The notes beneath the pieces are model-generated. The model saw nothing but the letters and a program-made list of their open reading frames with translations, did not search any database and had not been told where the DNA came from. DNA of 64,000 nt from Acidobacteriota bacterium (GTDB taxonomy: Bacteria > Acidobacteriota > Blastocatellia > Pyrinomonadales > Pyrinomonadaceae), in assembly GCA_020199835.1 (NCBI GenBank), contig JAIVJV010000002.1:62001-126000 (forward strand), read 5' to 3'. A program made the translations under genes and the position numbers. Shown here piece by piece: positions 9,412-18,687 of the stretch. Every line of letters begins with the position of its first letter. Positions within the stretch are counted from its first letter, which is position 1.

Positions 9412-9443
9412 GGAGGCGAGCCACGTTAAAGCTGCTCGCCTCC
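9412..9443. terminator. Hairpin between convergent genes (probable bidirectional terminator)
   Basis: A perfect 10-bp stem, GGAGGCGAGC (9412-9421) with GCTCGCCTCC (9434-9443) and a 12-nt loop, sits between the ends of the ATP-grasp and ferritin-like genes. There is no good T-tract on either side, so intrinsic termination may be weak. Confidence 0.5.
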
Positions 9444-9491
9444 TCTCGTCCCCCCGGATTAACTTGCACTCGCCGGTGATCTAAATCGAAA

Positions 9492-10085
9492 CTACATCAT
9501 CGCTTTACGCGCCTGTTCCGCTTGCGCCTGGCCGATTGCTGAATCGACGTCTCTCACTTCTTCAGGCGGCGGCAGCACAGCCTTCATGCCGAGCGATTCG
9601 ATCCAGAGTTCGCGCGCCCAACCTTTCGTGTGATAAAGGTGTTCGTCCTCCTCGTCCTCCACCTGCTCGTACGCCTCTTTGATAATCCTCGCCTGCTCAC
9701 CTGTGGCGTTCTTCACGACTTCTCCCAGGAGATGCCAATTCTGGTGATCCTTGGTTTCAGCCAACACGACGGCTTCCGCGGCGACGATTTGCGCTTGTCC
9801 AGGCTCGCCGTCAGCTAATGCCAGTTCCATCGATTCCACCAGAGCCTCACCGATGGTGCGCACGACCTGGCGGCCAGGCGTCTCTTCATTGGGATCGAGA
9901 CCGAGTTTTCTCAACGTCTCTTCCATAATCGTGACGTGGTTCTTGGTCTGTTCGAGATACTTGTCCCACTCTTCTTTGAGGTCGTCATTCTCGGCGCAGC
10001 GAAGCGCGGTGGTATAAACGTCAACACCGCCGATTTCGGTTTCGAGCGCCTGATATAACAGCTCCCGCACTTGTTCGTCCTTCAT
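9492..10085 (-). CDS. Ferritin-like helical-bundle protein
   Basis: A 197-residue, strongly acidic, all-helical protein. The first helix has the ferritin-like pattern LLYQALETEIGGVDVYTTAL, and Glu/His pairs recur (EQTKNH, ETKDHQNWH, EDEEDEHLYH) at intervals suiting a two- or four-helix metal site. No exact subfamily is recognised and the Glu-x-x-His spacing is irregular, so di-iron binding is unproven. A strong AAGGAGG site precedes the ATG. It lies 113 bp downstream of the GH3-family gene on the same strand and might be a distal member of that operon. Confidence 0.65.
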   Translation of the reverse strand: MKDEQVRELLYQALETEIGGVDVYTTALRCAENDDLKEEWDKYLEQTKNHVTIMEETLRKLGLDPNEETPGRQVVRTIGEALVESMELALADGEPGQAQIVAAEAVVLAETKDHQNWHLLGEVVKNATGEQARIIKEAYEQVEDEEDEHLYHTKGWARELWIESLGMKAVLPPPEEVRDVDSAIGQAQAEQARKAMM

Positions 10086-10198
10086 AGCCCCTCCTTAATC
10101 TTCTCGCAAAGCAGACGTTTTGCAGTATCGGGTAGCAACCAGCGAGCCAGAATCGACCACAGGAGAGAACGAAGTTTTTGCGCTATTTGCCCGTATTT

Positions 10199-11665
10199 TT
10201 ATGAGACACGCTTTTCGTCGTTCCAAATTAAATGAGGACAGAGCGGGAGGAATTTAAACTGCGATTCCCACCCGCGATGCGCCGCGAACCTCTCGGCAAA
10301 CTCCCGCGTGCCTGTCACGATGAAAGTCACAGCTCCGAGACGCCCACTCGCCCGTTTCGCCCGGTACTCGCAGTTGACCTGGCTCAGCAGTTCGTCGCAA
10401 CAAGCCGCTAATGAATCAAGTTCGATGTTCTTATCTCGCTCGCCAACGAGCAGCACCTTGTAATGGGGAATTGCGTGTGACGATTGAGACGGAACACAGG
10501 TCAGGTACTTGTTTGCAAACACCGCCGGATACTGCGTTCGCAGTTGTTCAAAAACGATGGTGCACTGCTCGGCCGTCAGTTTTTCACCGGTGAAGGAATA
10601 CTCGAGCCCGCTACGGCGGACGAAAACCAGGTCAGGCAGCGTCCTGATCTTGCGCCGGCAGAGAAAGAGGTCCTTTGTGTGGTAGCGACGCAGACCATAA
10701 CCGTCGCTGACGACCATTTCGTAAAGCTTGCCGGGCTGAAGCTCTGTTGGACCAAGGAAATTGTCGTTCTCATCGATGAACTCGAATAACACACCGGGAG
10801 CGAGCGGGAGGAAGAACACGTCGCCGTTTGCAAAGTAACTCGACGTTTCGAGCGTTTCGGTAGACATCGAGTACATCGGAATGAGGCGATAACGCGCCGG
10901 CGGAAGATATTGTTGTAAGCGCTCAAGAAACGGCTTGACGTAACCGCCGGTCCAGCAGATGTACGCCTCGACCGCGGGCGCCCACACGGCGAGCGGAAGT
11001 GGTCCATCACTCGCCGCAACCGTTTGCAATCGTTGCTGACTGCCGGTTGAATTGAGTCGGCGCGCGATCTTGCGGATGTCGACGTTGAAACGTTTGTCGT
11101 CCTCGCACCAGTTTCTGATCAGCAACGAGCCTTCGCGCCAGTGTTCGGTGAGTTCGTCGAAGAACGTCGAGATCGTTGACGGGTTCGTCGCGTAAAGCAC
11201 GCCCGGATTCGCGATCGTCAGCAACCACAACCGCACTGCGGTCGGACCATACTCGGCGGCGAGTGCTCGCATGGCGGCGTGGCGCTGCACGCGATAGGGT
11301 GCCTGAAGCGTAGTCAGGTAATTCGGAAGATCGACCTCTTCCAGTAGAAGTGAGGTGAGCGATTCGTCGGGTTCGAAAGAGCTGAAGACGTAGAGACTCG
11401 TGCGTTTGATTCGAAACGCGCAACACGCGCGAGCAAACATGTCGCTAAACACTAACTTGACAGTGCGCAACCTGCGACTCGTATACAAAATCCGCTTCGG
11501 ATCTCCGGCAGACCCTGAAGTCAGTGCGTACCTGCCATCGGTTCTTCGATCTGGCCTCAACCCACTGAGCTTGAACTTGCGGATCCTTCGGTCTTGAACG
11601 TAACTGAGCAAAACACCGATCTTGCGGATACAGAAACCGATAGCCGCCCTCAGAAGATCGTTCAT
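10199..11665 (-). CDS. GH3-family acyl-acid amido synthetase
   Basis: A 488-residue member of the adenylate-forming GH3 family (named after plant auxin-responsive GH3 proteins). It shows the phosphate-binding motif TSGSAGDPK (about 49-57), a central MYSMSTETLE stretch, and the nucleotide-binding segment GLEYSFTGEKLTAEQ. Characterised members activate a carboxylic acid as acyl-AMP and transfer it to an amino acid or other amine. The substrate is unknown here. Its ATG overlaps the stop of the preceding acyltransferase gene (ATGA at 11662-11665), so the two are translationally coupled. It is the third gene of the desaturase-acyltransferase-GH3 operon. Confidence 0.85.
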   Translation of the reverse strand: MNDLLRAAIGFCIRKIGVLLSYVQDRRIRKFKLSGLRPDRRTDGRYALTSGSAGDPKRILYTSRRLRTVKLVFSDMFARACCAFRIKRTSLYVFSSFEPDESLTSLLLEEVDLPNYLTTLQAPYRVQRHAAMRALAAEYGPTAVRLWLLTIANPGVLYATNPSTISTFFDELTEHWREGSLLIRNWCEDDKRFNVDIRKIARRLNSTGSQQRLQTVAASDGPLPLAVWAPAVEAYICWTGGYVKPFLERLQQYLPPARYRLIPMYSMSTETLETSSYFANGDVFFLPLAPGVLFEFIDENDNFLGPTELQPGKLYEMVVSDGYGLRRYHTKDLFLCRRKIRTLPDLVFVRRSGLEYSFTGEKLTAEQCTIVFEQLRTQYPAVFANKYLTCVPSQSSHAIPHYKVLLVGERDKNIELDSLAACCDELLSQVNCEYRAKRASGRLGAVTFIVTGTREFAERFAAHRGWESQFKFLPLCPHLIWNDEKRVS

Positions 11666-12903
11666 ACGAGTTCTTTCCGCGCGGCCGCGAGTTGCTGTTC
11701 ATACATCTCCACGAGCTCGCGCGCATCGCTGGCAGCCAGCAGCGCGGGATCGTACGTGAACGTCAACCATGTTTGGCCGTAGTGCGTGGCGCCGTTAATC
11801 GCGAGATGCTGGCGGGAGTGCAACGGTCCAACGCACTCGATCCGCGTCACATGTTTAAAGGACTCAACCGCGTCTCCGGCCCAGCGGTCGGCATGCGAAA
11901 ACACCCCGGTGGCCATATCAACGGTAGGCTGTTTGAGATAACCGTTGAGCAACGGCGCAACGATTGGACGCGGCAGCCGTGTGAAGAAAGGCAATTGAGG
12001 GATGACCCACTCGCCGTGTTCTGTGGACCACGACACCTGTTTACGAACCTCACGCGCTTTCTCGGCGAACGACGCGTCCGGCGGGTATCTCGCGTAAATT
12101 CGTATGCGACTCGTGCCGTTGCCAAAACCGGGTGGGGATTTAGCGCGGATATTGAGCGGATACCACAGGCCGATCTGCGGGTGCTTGCGTGGATTGTGCA
12201 GTTGGTTCCACTTTGAAAACAGTTCGAGAGTGCAGGTGGCGAGCAGATCGCTGTAAGTGAAACCGCGTGCTTTGCGACATGCGCGGGCGAGATCGGCTGC
12301 GTCGAAATTGATGGTGAGCCAGCGGCGTGCGCCCGAAGGAATGTAGTTTGTGGTCCACAACGAATCTGACGCGCCGTTGTAAGCGAAGACGCTGCGACGC
12401 ACCGCAGCGGTTGATTCGCGGAGCGGCAATTCAGCGAACGATGCCGGCCCGGTTTCAGGTTCGATAAGGTTGTAAGCGACGCCGAGTTGATGGCCGAGCC
12501 ACAACGCCGCACTCAAACCGTCTGCAGCGGTGTGATGAAAACGCGTAACAAGGCAGGTTTCATCAGCATCGTTCGCAAAGAGGATCTGTTTCACCGGCGC
12601 TTCGCGGCGCGTGTCGAAGCGGTCGTTAACAAAGGAGTCGAGTGACTGGGTGCCGTTTCCGTTGAGAGGAAGTTGCGGCCGTCCATTCGTTGAAAAAAGC
12701 CAACTTCGATTTTTGATCGTGCAAGCGCTTACCGGATATCGATTGGTGGCACTGTGTGCGCCGGCGCGCAGGTTTTCGAGCGACGGCGGATTACTCAGGT
12801 GAAGAATAATGATGAAGTCCTGCGGCGAATCGGCACTGTCCATCAGGCTGAATGCGTAGTCCAGCTTTGTGAGCTTCTTTTCGTTCGTGCGTTCCTCGGT
12901 CAT
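11662..12903 (-). CDS. Condensation-type acyltransferase (HHxxxDG)
   Basis: A 413-residue protein of the CoA-dependent acyltransferase / NRPS condensation superfamily. The catalytic motif HHTAADG is at about 123-129, with the second histidine as general base. A C-terminal YGQTWLTFTYDPALL segment matches the end of standalone condensation or WS/DGAT-like enzymes. It would join an acyl donor to an alcohol or amine; the partners are unknown. The frame is open upstream to 12987, but the ATG at 12903 is chosen because it forms an ATGA overlap with the desaturase stop (12900-12903). The same coupling occurs at its own 3' end. Confidence 0.85.
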   Translation of the reverse strand: MTEERTNEKKLTKLDYAFSLMDSADSPQDFIIILHLSNPPSLENLRAGAHSATNRYPVSACTIKNRSWLFSTNGRPQLPLNGNGTQSLDSFVNDRFDTRREAPVKQILFANDADETCLVTRFHHTAADGLSAALWLGHQLGVAYNLIEPETGPASFAELPLRESTAAVRRSVFAYNGASDSLWTTNYIPSGARRWLTINFDAADLARACRKARGFTYSDLLATCTLELFSKWNQLHNPRKHPQIGLWYPLNIRAKSPPGFGNGTSRIRIYARYPPDASFAEKAREVRKQVSWSTEHGEWVIPQLPFFTRLPRPIVAPLLNGYLKQPTVDMATGVFSHADRWAGDAVESFKHVTRIECVGPLHSRQHLAINGATHYGQTWLTFTYDPALLAASDARELVEMYEQQLAAARKELV

Positions 12904-13688
12904 GACTGTTGTGGGCGGATGTCGCGTTGCGGCCGCCACCATCTGCCACGCGGCGCTGCCTGCACGTACGATCGCAACTCGATCCACGATAGCCTGGGCT
13001 GGAGGTGATGCTCGCGATGCATTGACAGTCCCAGCGAGAACCAGTACATCAAGCGGCCATAGTAGTTATGCGAGCGTGCCTCCGCCGCGCCTGTCGAAAA
13101 GCCTTCGTGCGTTTGCACGGCAAACGGGTACCAGAGCAACAGCGACACCATGACGAGCGGCGGCGTCATGCCCCAGAACAGTCTCGCTGGTCCAACGAAG
13201 GCGAGCACGATTGAGTACAGTGTGAAAATCCCGACGTAGTTGAGGAACAACTCGATCAAATCCGCGCGTTGCAAACGGCCGCGCCTACGCAGCCAGAAGA
13301 ACCAGTGATGCGGCATCGCGATCGCGCGCGCGAAAAGTTCGAGCAGGTTGCGCGATTTCATGAAGTGGTCCGGGTCCAGGTCGGGAATATTTGTGTGCGA
13401 GTGATGCAGTTGATGAGTGCGGCGAAAGTTGGTGAAGGGAACCATGCTCGGCAGGAGAGCGAGGCGGCCCCACCAGAAGTTTGCGCTCCTCGTGCGGCCG
13501 AGATGGCCGTGAACGCTCTCGTGCGCCATCACCGTGCCGAGGAAAATCAAATACGTGCGGAGCAGGATGTCGAGCGCGAGCTGAAAGTTATTGACGATTG
13601 GGATGAAGAGCGAAGCCACTGCGAGCAGGCAAACGACACAGATGATGCTGCGGTTGAGGTGGAAAATATGCGGCCGGTGGGTAATCAT
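12900..13688 (-). CDS. Membrane fatty-acid desaturase/hydroxylase
   Basis: A 262-residue integral-membrane di-iron enzyme with the three histidine boxes of the desaturase family: HESVH (56-60), HQLHH (92-96) and HREHH (224-228). Hydrophobic pairs separate them, with TMs near 15-55 and 150-190. The reaction would be O2-dependent desaturation or hydroxylation of a fatty acyl chain or related lipid. It is first in the operon with the condensation enzyme and the GH3-type synthetase, which suggests that an acyl group is modified and then esterified or amidated. A 14-bp palindrome lies 48 bp upstream. Confidence 0.9.
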   Translation of the reverse strand: MITHRPHIFHLNRSIICVVCLLAVASLFIPIVNNFQLALDILLRTYLIFLGTVMAHESVHGHLGRTRSANFWWGRLALLPSMVPFTNFRRTHQLHHSHTNIPDLDPDHFMKSRNLLELFARAIAMPHHWFFWLRRRGRLQRADLIELFLNYVGIFTLYSIVLAFVGPARLFWGMTPPLVMVSLLLWYPFAVQTHEGFSTGAAEARSHNYYGRLMYWFSLGLSMHREHHLQPRLSWIELRSYVQAAPRGRWWRPQRDIRPQQS

Positions 13689-13735
13689 TGCGGGAGGCTA
13701 GCAGAGAAGGATTCGGCGGAGCGGCGCGTCTGGGG

Positions 13736-13749
13736 CAGTTGATCAACTG
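13736..13749. promoter_or_regulatory. Perfect 14-bp palindrome, candidate operator
   Basis: CAGTTGATCAACTG is a perfect inverted repeat within the 110-bp divergent region between the desaturase operon (start 13688) and the TPR gene (start 13799). Its location suits a dimeric repressor controlling one or both sides. No regulator gene is adjacent, so the binding protein is unknown. Confidence 0.45.
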
Positions 13750-13798
13750 TCACCGTTGTGCTATTGAGCGCTGGCTTACGGAGGTAAAAAGCAAGGCA

Positions 13799-14785
13799 AT
13801 GTTCTGGAAGAGTATTCTGTTTGTGCTTGTTTGTGGCGTCGCGGCGGTGGCGCAAACTGCGACCGAAGCTGCCCGCCTCGACACTCTGCGGGCTGAAGGC
13901 TACGAGGCCCTTTACAACCTCGATTACGAAACAGCGCGCCGCCACTTTCAAAAGATGATCGAGCTCGCGCCCGATCATCCCGCCGGCCCACAATGTATGG
14001 CCGCGAGCATGTGGGTTCAGCAGTTGAACGAATCGTGGGAACTGAAATCAACTCTCTACAGCGACAAGGCTTACAAGAACGAGAAGGCGAAAGTGGATCC
14101 GCGCCAGGTTGAGGAGTTTCGCAGGTGGACGCGCCGGGCGAAGCAACTCTCCGAAGCAAGACTAAAGCGCAATGATCGGGACGTGGAAGCGCTCTACTTT
14201 CTCGGCGCGGCCGAAGGACTGGAGGCCGCGTTCTCGGCTGGGGTCGAACGAAAGTACATGTCTGCGTTGCGCACGGGATCGAGCGCGGTGGGCCATCATC
14301 GTAAAGTGCTCGAACTCTCGCCGCAGTTTTACGACGCGGAACTGACCATCGGTTTGCAGAACTACGTGATTGGTTCGCTGCCGTTGCCGGCGAAGATGCT
14401 GGCCAGCACGATCGGCGTTCGCGGTTCAAAGAAACGTGGACTGAAAGAGCTGGAACACGTCGCGCGTGAGGGTCGCATGGGACGAGACGTTGCGCGCGTC
14501 CTCCTGATCGATCTTTACAAACGCGAAAAGCGTTGGGACGACTCGATTGCCACGGCGCGCGATTTGTCTCAACGATACCCGCGCAACTATCTCTTCAAAC
14601 TGCAGATGGCGGACGCGATGGCGTTGAAGATTGCCGCTGCGCGGAAAGCAAACAAGCCGGTCGATGCCGCGGAAGAGCGTGAGGTGTTTGCGATCTTCGA
14701 GTCGCTGCTGCGCGACAAAACTCTCGCCACGCAGACGCGTGTCATTGAGTTTCGTCGCAATGAAACCTTACGCTTGTTGAAGTGA
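13799..14785 (+). CDS. Secreted tetratricopeptide-repeat protein
   Basis: A 328-residue protein with a signal peptide (MFWKSILFVLVCGVAAVAQT). A TPR-like unit follows early (YEALYNLDYETARRHFQKMI), with more helical repeats after it. No enzymatic motif is seen. The frame is open from 13688, but the ATG at 13799 begins a normal signal peptide. A GGAGG lies 14 nt upstream (13780-13784). It is divergent from the desaturase operon and shares its candidate operator region. Confidence 0.75.
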   Translation: MFWKSILFVLVCGVAAVAQTATEAARLDTLRAEGYEALYNLDYETARRHFQKMIELAPDHPAGPQCMAASMWVQQLNESWELKSTLYSDKAYKNEKAKVDPRQVEEFRRWTRRAKQLSEARLKRNDRDVEALYFLGAAEGLEAAFSAGVERKYMSALRTGSSAVGHHRKVLELSPQFYDAELTIGLQNYVIGSLPLPAKMLASTIGVRGSKKRGLKELEHVAREGRMGRDVARVLLIDLYKREKRWDDSIATARDLSQRYPRNYLFKLQMADAMALKIAAARKANKPVDAAEEREVFAIFESLLRDKTLATQTRVIEFRRNETLRLLK

Positions 14786-15008
14786 GCCGCAGATTTCTTA
14801 CTGGCTCTACTGTTATCCCGGTGACGCGTTTGCTGAGTATTAGACCATACGTTAGATCTTTGCGACAGTCAGTACACAAAGAACGGACAGAGTTACGCGA
14901 TCATCCGCGCCTAGGCTTTCCCGACAATTGTAGCTCCCAGCCCAATCTCATCGACTGTGTTCCCCCAGGAACGCCCCTATTCCCGTCTGTTTTCTACCGG
15001 AGGAGAAC

Positions 15009-16589
15009 ATGAGAAAGGGTATCATCGTCTACAGTGCGTTGCTGTTGCTTGGAATGTTGTCGTTAACGTTCGGCGAGCGTGCGAGTAATGAAGCTTCTGC
15101 GCAGTCTGGTCCAGAAATGCTCGTGCCGAATCTCGCGGTGCGAACGACGATCGCTGATTTGGTGACGCCGATCAGCCTCGCGTTTCTCGTTGCCAACGAC
15201 TTCTTCGTGCTCGAGAAAAACACGGGAAAGGTACAGCGAGTAGTTAACGGCGCGGTGCACAGCACTGTGCTCGATCTCGGCGTCAACTTTGCTTCCGAAC
15301 GCGGACTGCTTGGCATCGCCTTGCATCCGAACTTTCCCGCGAACCCCGGCGTGTATCTCTTCTGGACCTGTCGCAGCACCGGCGCGCCGGCAGATCCATT
15401 CTTCCCCGACGAAACCAGATGTCTCGATGCAAACATGTTCGCGGCAGACACGGATGAGATTCTGCAAGTGCCGTTGCTCGGAAATCGCGTCGATCGATTT
15501 GTCTGGAACGGCTCGTCGCTGACTTTCGATCACAACCTGATCATGCTGCGCGCGTTTCAAAACGACGGCGCGCCAGTGCCGCCGGGCCAGGGCGACGAAG
15601 CACAGCCGCCTCGCGGAAATCACGACGGCGGCGTCATGCGGTTTGGACCAGACGGCAAACTCTACATTCAGTTCGGCGACAACGGCCGTCGCGGTCAACT
15701 ACAAAACCTGCCGTGTGGTCCAACGGAGACTTGTCCCGGTCCCGTGGAACCTGACGATCAGTTTGGCGGGCCTGAGCCGGACGATGCGCATTTGAGTGGT
15801 GTCATTCTGCGTTTGAATCCCGACGGCACGACGCCGGCAGACAATCCGTTCTTCGCCGCCGGCGCTGCGATGGCTGGCCAGGTCGGTGAAAATGTCAAAA
15901 AGATCTACGCGTACGGTCTGCGCAACGGTTTCGGAATGGATTTCGATCCCATCTCCGGAGATCTCTGGGAACAGGAGAATGGCGACGACAGTTTCTCGGA
16001 ACTGAATCGTGTCGAACCTGGCTTCAACTCCGGTTGGGTGCAGATCATGGGACCACCTGAACGTCTCGCTCAGTACAAAGCGATCGAGACTGATCCGGGC
16101 GTTGATCCCTGTCTAGGCACGCCGTATTTCGGTTTGCAGCAGTTGCGCTGGCCGCCAACGTTGATCGCCGACACGCCGGCGCAAGCTTTGTCTCGGCTGT
16201 TCGTATTGCCTGGCTCTCACTTCAGCGCGCCGGAGTTTAGTTGGAAGTTTGAGCTGGCACCGGGTGCGATTGGGTTTGTGCGCGGGCGTGGACTCGGTCC
16301 GCAGTACGAAGGCGACCTGTTTATGGGTGGTGCGAGACCGTTTTTGCAGGGTGGACACCTGTTTCACTTCAACCTGACGGGCAACCGGCGCCAGATCGGC
16401 GTTGACGATCCACGGCTGGAGGATCGCGTTGCCGACAACATCTGCAAGTTTGATTTGACGGAGAGCGAGAGTCTGTTGATTGGAAGAAACTTCGGTACGG
16501 TCACGGATCTGCTGACCGGGCCGAACGGAAACGTGTTTGTCGTTTCGATCGATAAGGGATCGGTGTTTGAGATCTTCCGCCGCCGGTAA
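15009..16589 (+). CDS. Secreted PQQ-dependent sugar-dehydrogenase-like (GSDH) protein
   Basis: A 526-residue secreted six-bladed beta-propeller of the glucose/sorbosone dehydrogenase family. It has an N-terminal signal peptide, the blade-1 pattern ERGLLGIALHPNF, a central NHDGGVMRFGPDGKLY segment and IYAYGLRNGFGMDFDP, all typical of the family. Members oxidise sugars in the periplasm with PQQ, but many relatives are uncharacterised and PQQ genes are absent from the window. An AGGAGA lies just ahead of the ATG. The 223-bp gap upstream (14786-15008) shows no other gene. A stem-loop overlaps the stop codon. Confidence 0.85.
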   Translation: MRKGIIVYSALLLLGMLSLTFGERASNEASAQSGPEMLVPNLAVRTTIADLVTPISLAFLVANDFFVLEKNTGKVQRVVNGAVHSTVLDLGVNFASERGLLGIALHPNFPANPGVYLFWTCRSTGAPADPFFPDETRCLDANMFAADTDEILQVPLLGNRVDRFVWNGSSLTFDHNLIMLRAFQNDGAPVPPGQGDEAQPPRGNHDGGVMRFGPDGKLYIQFGDNGRRGQLQNLPCGPTETCPGPVEPDDQFGGPEPDDAHLSGVILRLNPDGTTPADNPFFAAGAAMAGQVGENVKKIYAYGLRNGFGMDFDPISGDLWEQENGDDSFSELNRVEPGFNSGWVQIMGPPERLAQYKAIETDPGVDPCLGTPYFGLQQLRWPPTLIADTPAQALSRLFVLPGSHFSAPEFSWKFELAPGAIGFVRGRGLGPQYEGDLFMGGARPFLQGGHLFHFNLTGNRRQIGVDDPRLEDRVADNICKFDLTESESLLIGRNFGTVTDLLTGPNGNVFVVSIDKGSVFEIFRRR

Positions 16590-16599
16590 GCGGCGGAAG
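16574..16599. terminator. Stem-loop overlapping the GSDH stop codon, probable terminator
   Basis: A perfect 10-bp stem, CTTCCGCCGC (16574-16583) with GCGGCGGAAG (16590-16599), has its 6-nt loop containing the TAA stop. A modest T-rich stretch (GTTTTATTG) follows at about 16612-16620. It lies between two convergent genes, so it may work in both directions. Confidence 0.65.
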
Positions 16600-16614
16600 G
16601 TCGTCTCTCAAGTT

Positions 16615-18435
16615 TTATTGAAACTGCGTTTTGCTGAGCAGCAGGCTCGTGTCTTTGCGTTTCAGCGCGGCTACGAGCCTGGTCCATTCCTGTCGTCCCT
16701 GGGCGAGCCGGTGGAAGTCGCTGGCTTTGTCCGTCTCCAGACCGGTCAACATCTCGCTCGCCTTACCGGCGCTGATAGCTCTTTCCGCTGCGGCCGAGAG
16801 CGCTTTGAACGCTGCGTCACGGGAACCCGACAACGATCCCTTAGCCGCTAACTTCGCGCGCTCGTAAGGGAAACGATAGTCGCGCGGGTACTTCCGTTCG
16901 ATCTTCGCAAACGCTTCAAAGATCCTGGGCCGCTCATCGTTCGTCGCAGTCATGCGCCGTTCGCGCATTCGCGCGAGCAGTTCGTCTTCCGGACTAACTG
17001 AAAGCGCCGGTTCTGTTGCCGGTTCATTGGCGGCTTGTGTCTGTACCGCAGGCTGCGGCGTCGTTTCCGTAGCCGCTGGTTTGTTTTCAACGACTTGTTG
17101 TTGCTGCGGTGGCGCCACTGAAGCCATCTGCGAATTGTTCGAACGCGTCAATCCAAACAATCCTAAGGACACCAGCAAAAACGCGACGCCGCCGATGGCA
17201 ATTAGTTTCAACACCGAGCCACGACTCGATGACGGATGATCCGGTTGCTTCACCGTGGTCCACGGCAACATCGACGAGTTAGAGGGAGGGATTTCGTGTT
17301 GCACCGTGAGTTCGTCATCGTCGAGCGCGATTGCTGAAGCCAGCAGCGATCCGCGCGGTGGATTATTGCTGCGCGAAGATCTCGATTCCGAAGTGAGCGC
17401 GTGTCCACACTTCCAGCAGAACGCATAACGGCTCTCAACGAGAGCGCCGCATTCGCTGCAAGGCGTCTCATTCCTCTGTTCCGCCGCGATGATCGCAGCG
17501 GGTTTTGTTTCCAGAGCCACCGGCGCTGGTCTTGTTTCTGCAACGAGCGGAGTCGGCCTCGGTTCCGGCATGATCGGCTTCGCGTCAGGCGCCTTAGACG
17601 CGACGACTTCCTCGCGTATCACTGCCGGCACGGGCTTCGTCTTCGGCTGGTCCACGACCACTTCGAGCAGGCCCGTTGTCTCGAGCTTCCAACCACCACT
17701 CGCAGTACGCGCGACCGTCGCCGGTCGAACGATGTGCACTTCACCTGCGTCGGGACTCGGACAGTGATAGTAGTCCTGGTAGTACTCGTAAAAATCGCGG
17801 CGCGCTGCGAAGCGCGGTGCGCGCGGCAATACGAACGCCTGATCGTTGTTGGTCACTAAGACGAACTCGCCGTCTTCGACCGGCACAAAAGATTCAGTTT
17901 CGTAATCAAACGTGACCTTCACCTTGTTTGCCGATCGCGTTCGTTTCAAATAGAGCGCGACTGACGAGGGGAACGCGGGCGCAACGTCAAGGCGCTCATC
18001 GCACGCGGGACAAGTGTTCAGCGCGGTGATGAACGCGGCATTGAGTTCGTCGCAAAAATGTTCGTGGAGATCCGCGCCCGCCGGACGCAGACAGCCGGGA
18101 CACGAGGGTTGCGGTACGCCGTCGGCATTCAACGTGAAGTTCTTGGTTTGCAGCGGCGTGTTCGACTCGAAACTGATTACGTGGCAACGATCACATAAAT
18201 AAAGGAGCGAGCTGCGTCTGGTGCAAACAGGACATCTCTCGAGGCCATCACGTTCGAAGTCGACTGGGCAGAAGTGCTCGCAGTTGCAGCAGTATTGCCA
18301 AAGGATCTCGGCCGGAACACGGCCTTCACCTTCGAAGTCGAGCGTGCCGAGGACGTGACCACGATTTTCACACTTGATTGGGCTTTGCCGAGGAGCGAAG
18401 AAACCTCGCTTGTGTTCTGTACAGAATACTCTCAT
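16615..18435 (-). CDS. Multi-zinc-ribbon membrane protein of unknown function
   Basis: A 606-residue protein. The N-terminal ~160 residues hold a series of Cys pairs (CCNCEHFCP, CPVC, CDRC, CPGC, CPACDE) fitting several zinc ribbons. A middle beta-rich region is followed by a Pro-rich linker. A further zinc ribbon (CSECGALVESRYAFCWKCG) then leads into one transmembrane segment (LKLIAIGGVAFLLVSLGLFGL), and a helical C-terminal domain ends the protein. No family is recognised. The start at 18435 (MRVFCTEHKRGFF) is chosen over upstream starts for its GGGAG-like site. It is divergent from the PspA/ABC/AAA cluster across 252 bp, which suggests a functional link but does not prove one. Confidence 0.7.
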   Translation of the reverse strand: MRVFCTEHKRGFFAPRQSPIKCENRGHVLGTLDFEGEGRVPAEILWQYCCNCEHFCPVDFERDGLERCPVCTRRSSLLYLCDRCHVISFESNTPLQTKNFTLNADGVPQPSCPGCLRPAGADLHEHFCDELNAAFITALNTCPACDERLDVAPAFPSSVALYLKRTRSANKVKVTFDYETESFVPVEDGEFVLVTNNDQAFVLPRAPRFAARRDFYEYYQDYYHCPSPDAGEVHIVRPATVARTASGGWKLETTGLLEVVVDQPKTKPVPAVIREEVVASKAPDAKPIMPEPRPTPLVAETRPAPVALETKPAAIIAAEQRNETPCSECGALVESRYAFCWKCGHALTSESRSSRSNNPPRGSLLASAIALDDDELTVQHEIPPSNSSMLPWTTVKQPDHPSSSRGSVLKLIAIGGVAFLLVSLGLFGLTRSNNSQMASVAPPQQQQVVENKPAATETTPQPAVQTQAANEPATEPALSVSPEDELLARMRERRMTATNDERPRIFEAFAKIERKYPRDYRFPYERAKLAAKGSLSGSRDAAFKALSAAAERAISAGKASEMLTGLETDKASDFHRLAQGRQEWTRLVAALKRKDTSLLLSKTQFQ

Positions 18436-18687
18436 TTTCGTGGCTCCCTTTAAAGATGAGTGACCATTAAGGTTGTACTTAGCTCGCAGCATGTGTTTGG
18501 GACAAGCAGGGGGAGAGATAATTTTTGGAGAGATGTCCGCATAGATTAATGCCACACGCAACAGATTACAAGCCGGGATTTTGCGGGCGGCGAAGCGCCG
18601 GGAGTTTTCGGCGACGGCTGGCCCGACGTATGGTAAGCTGTCGCGGTTTGCGCAGGAATAGAAGCCGCGGCAGGAGCATTGGTTGCA

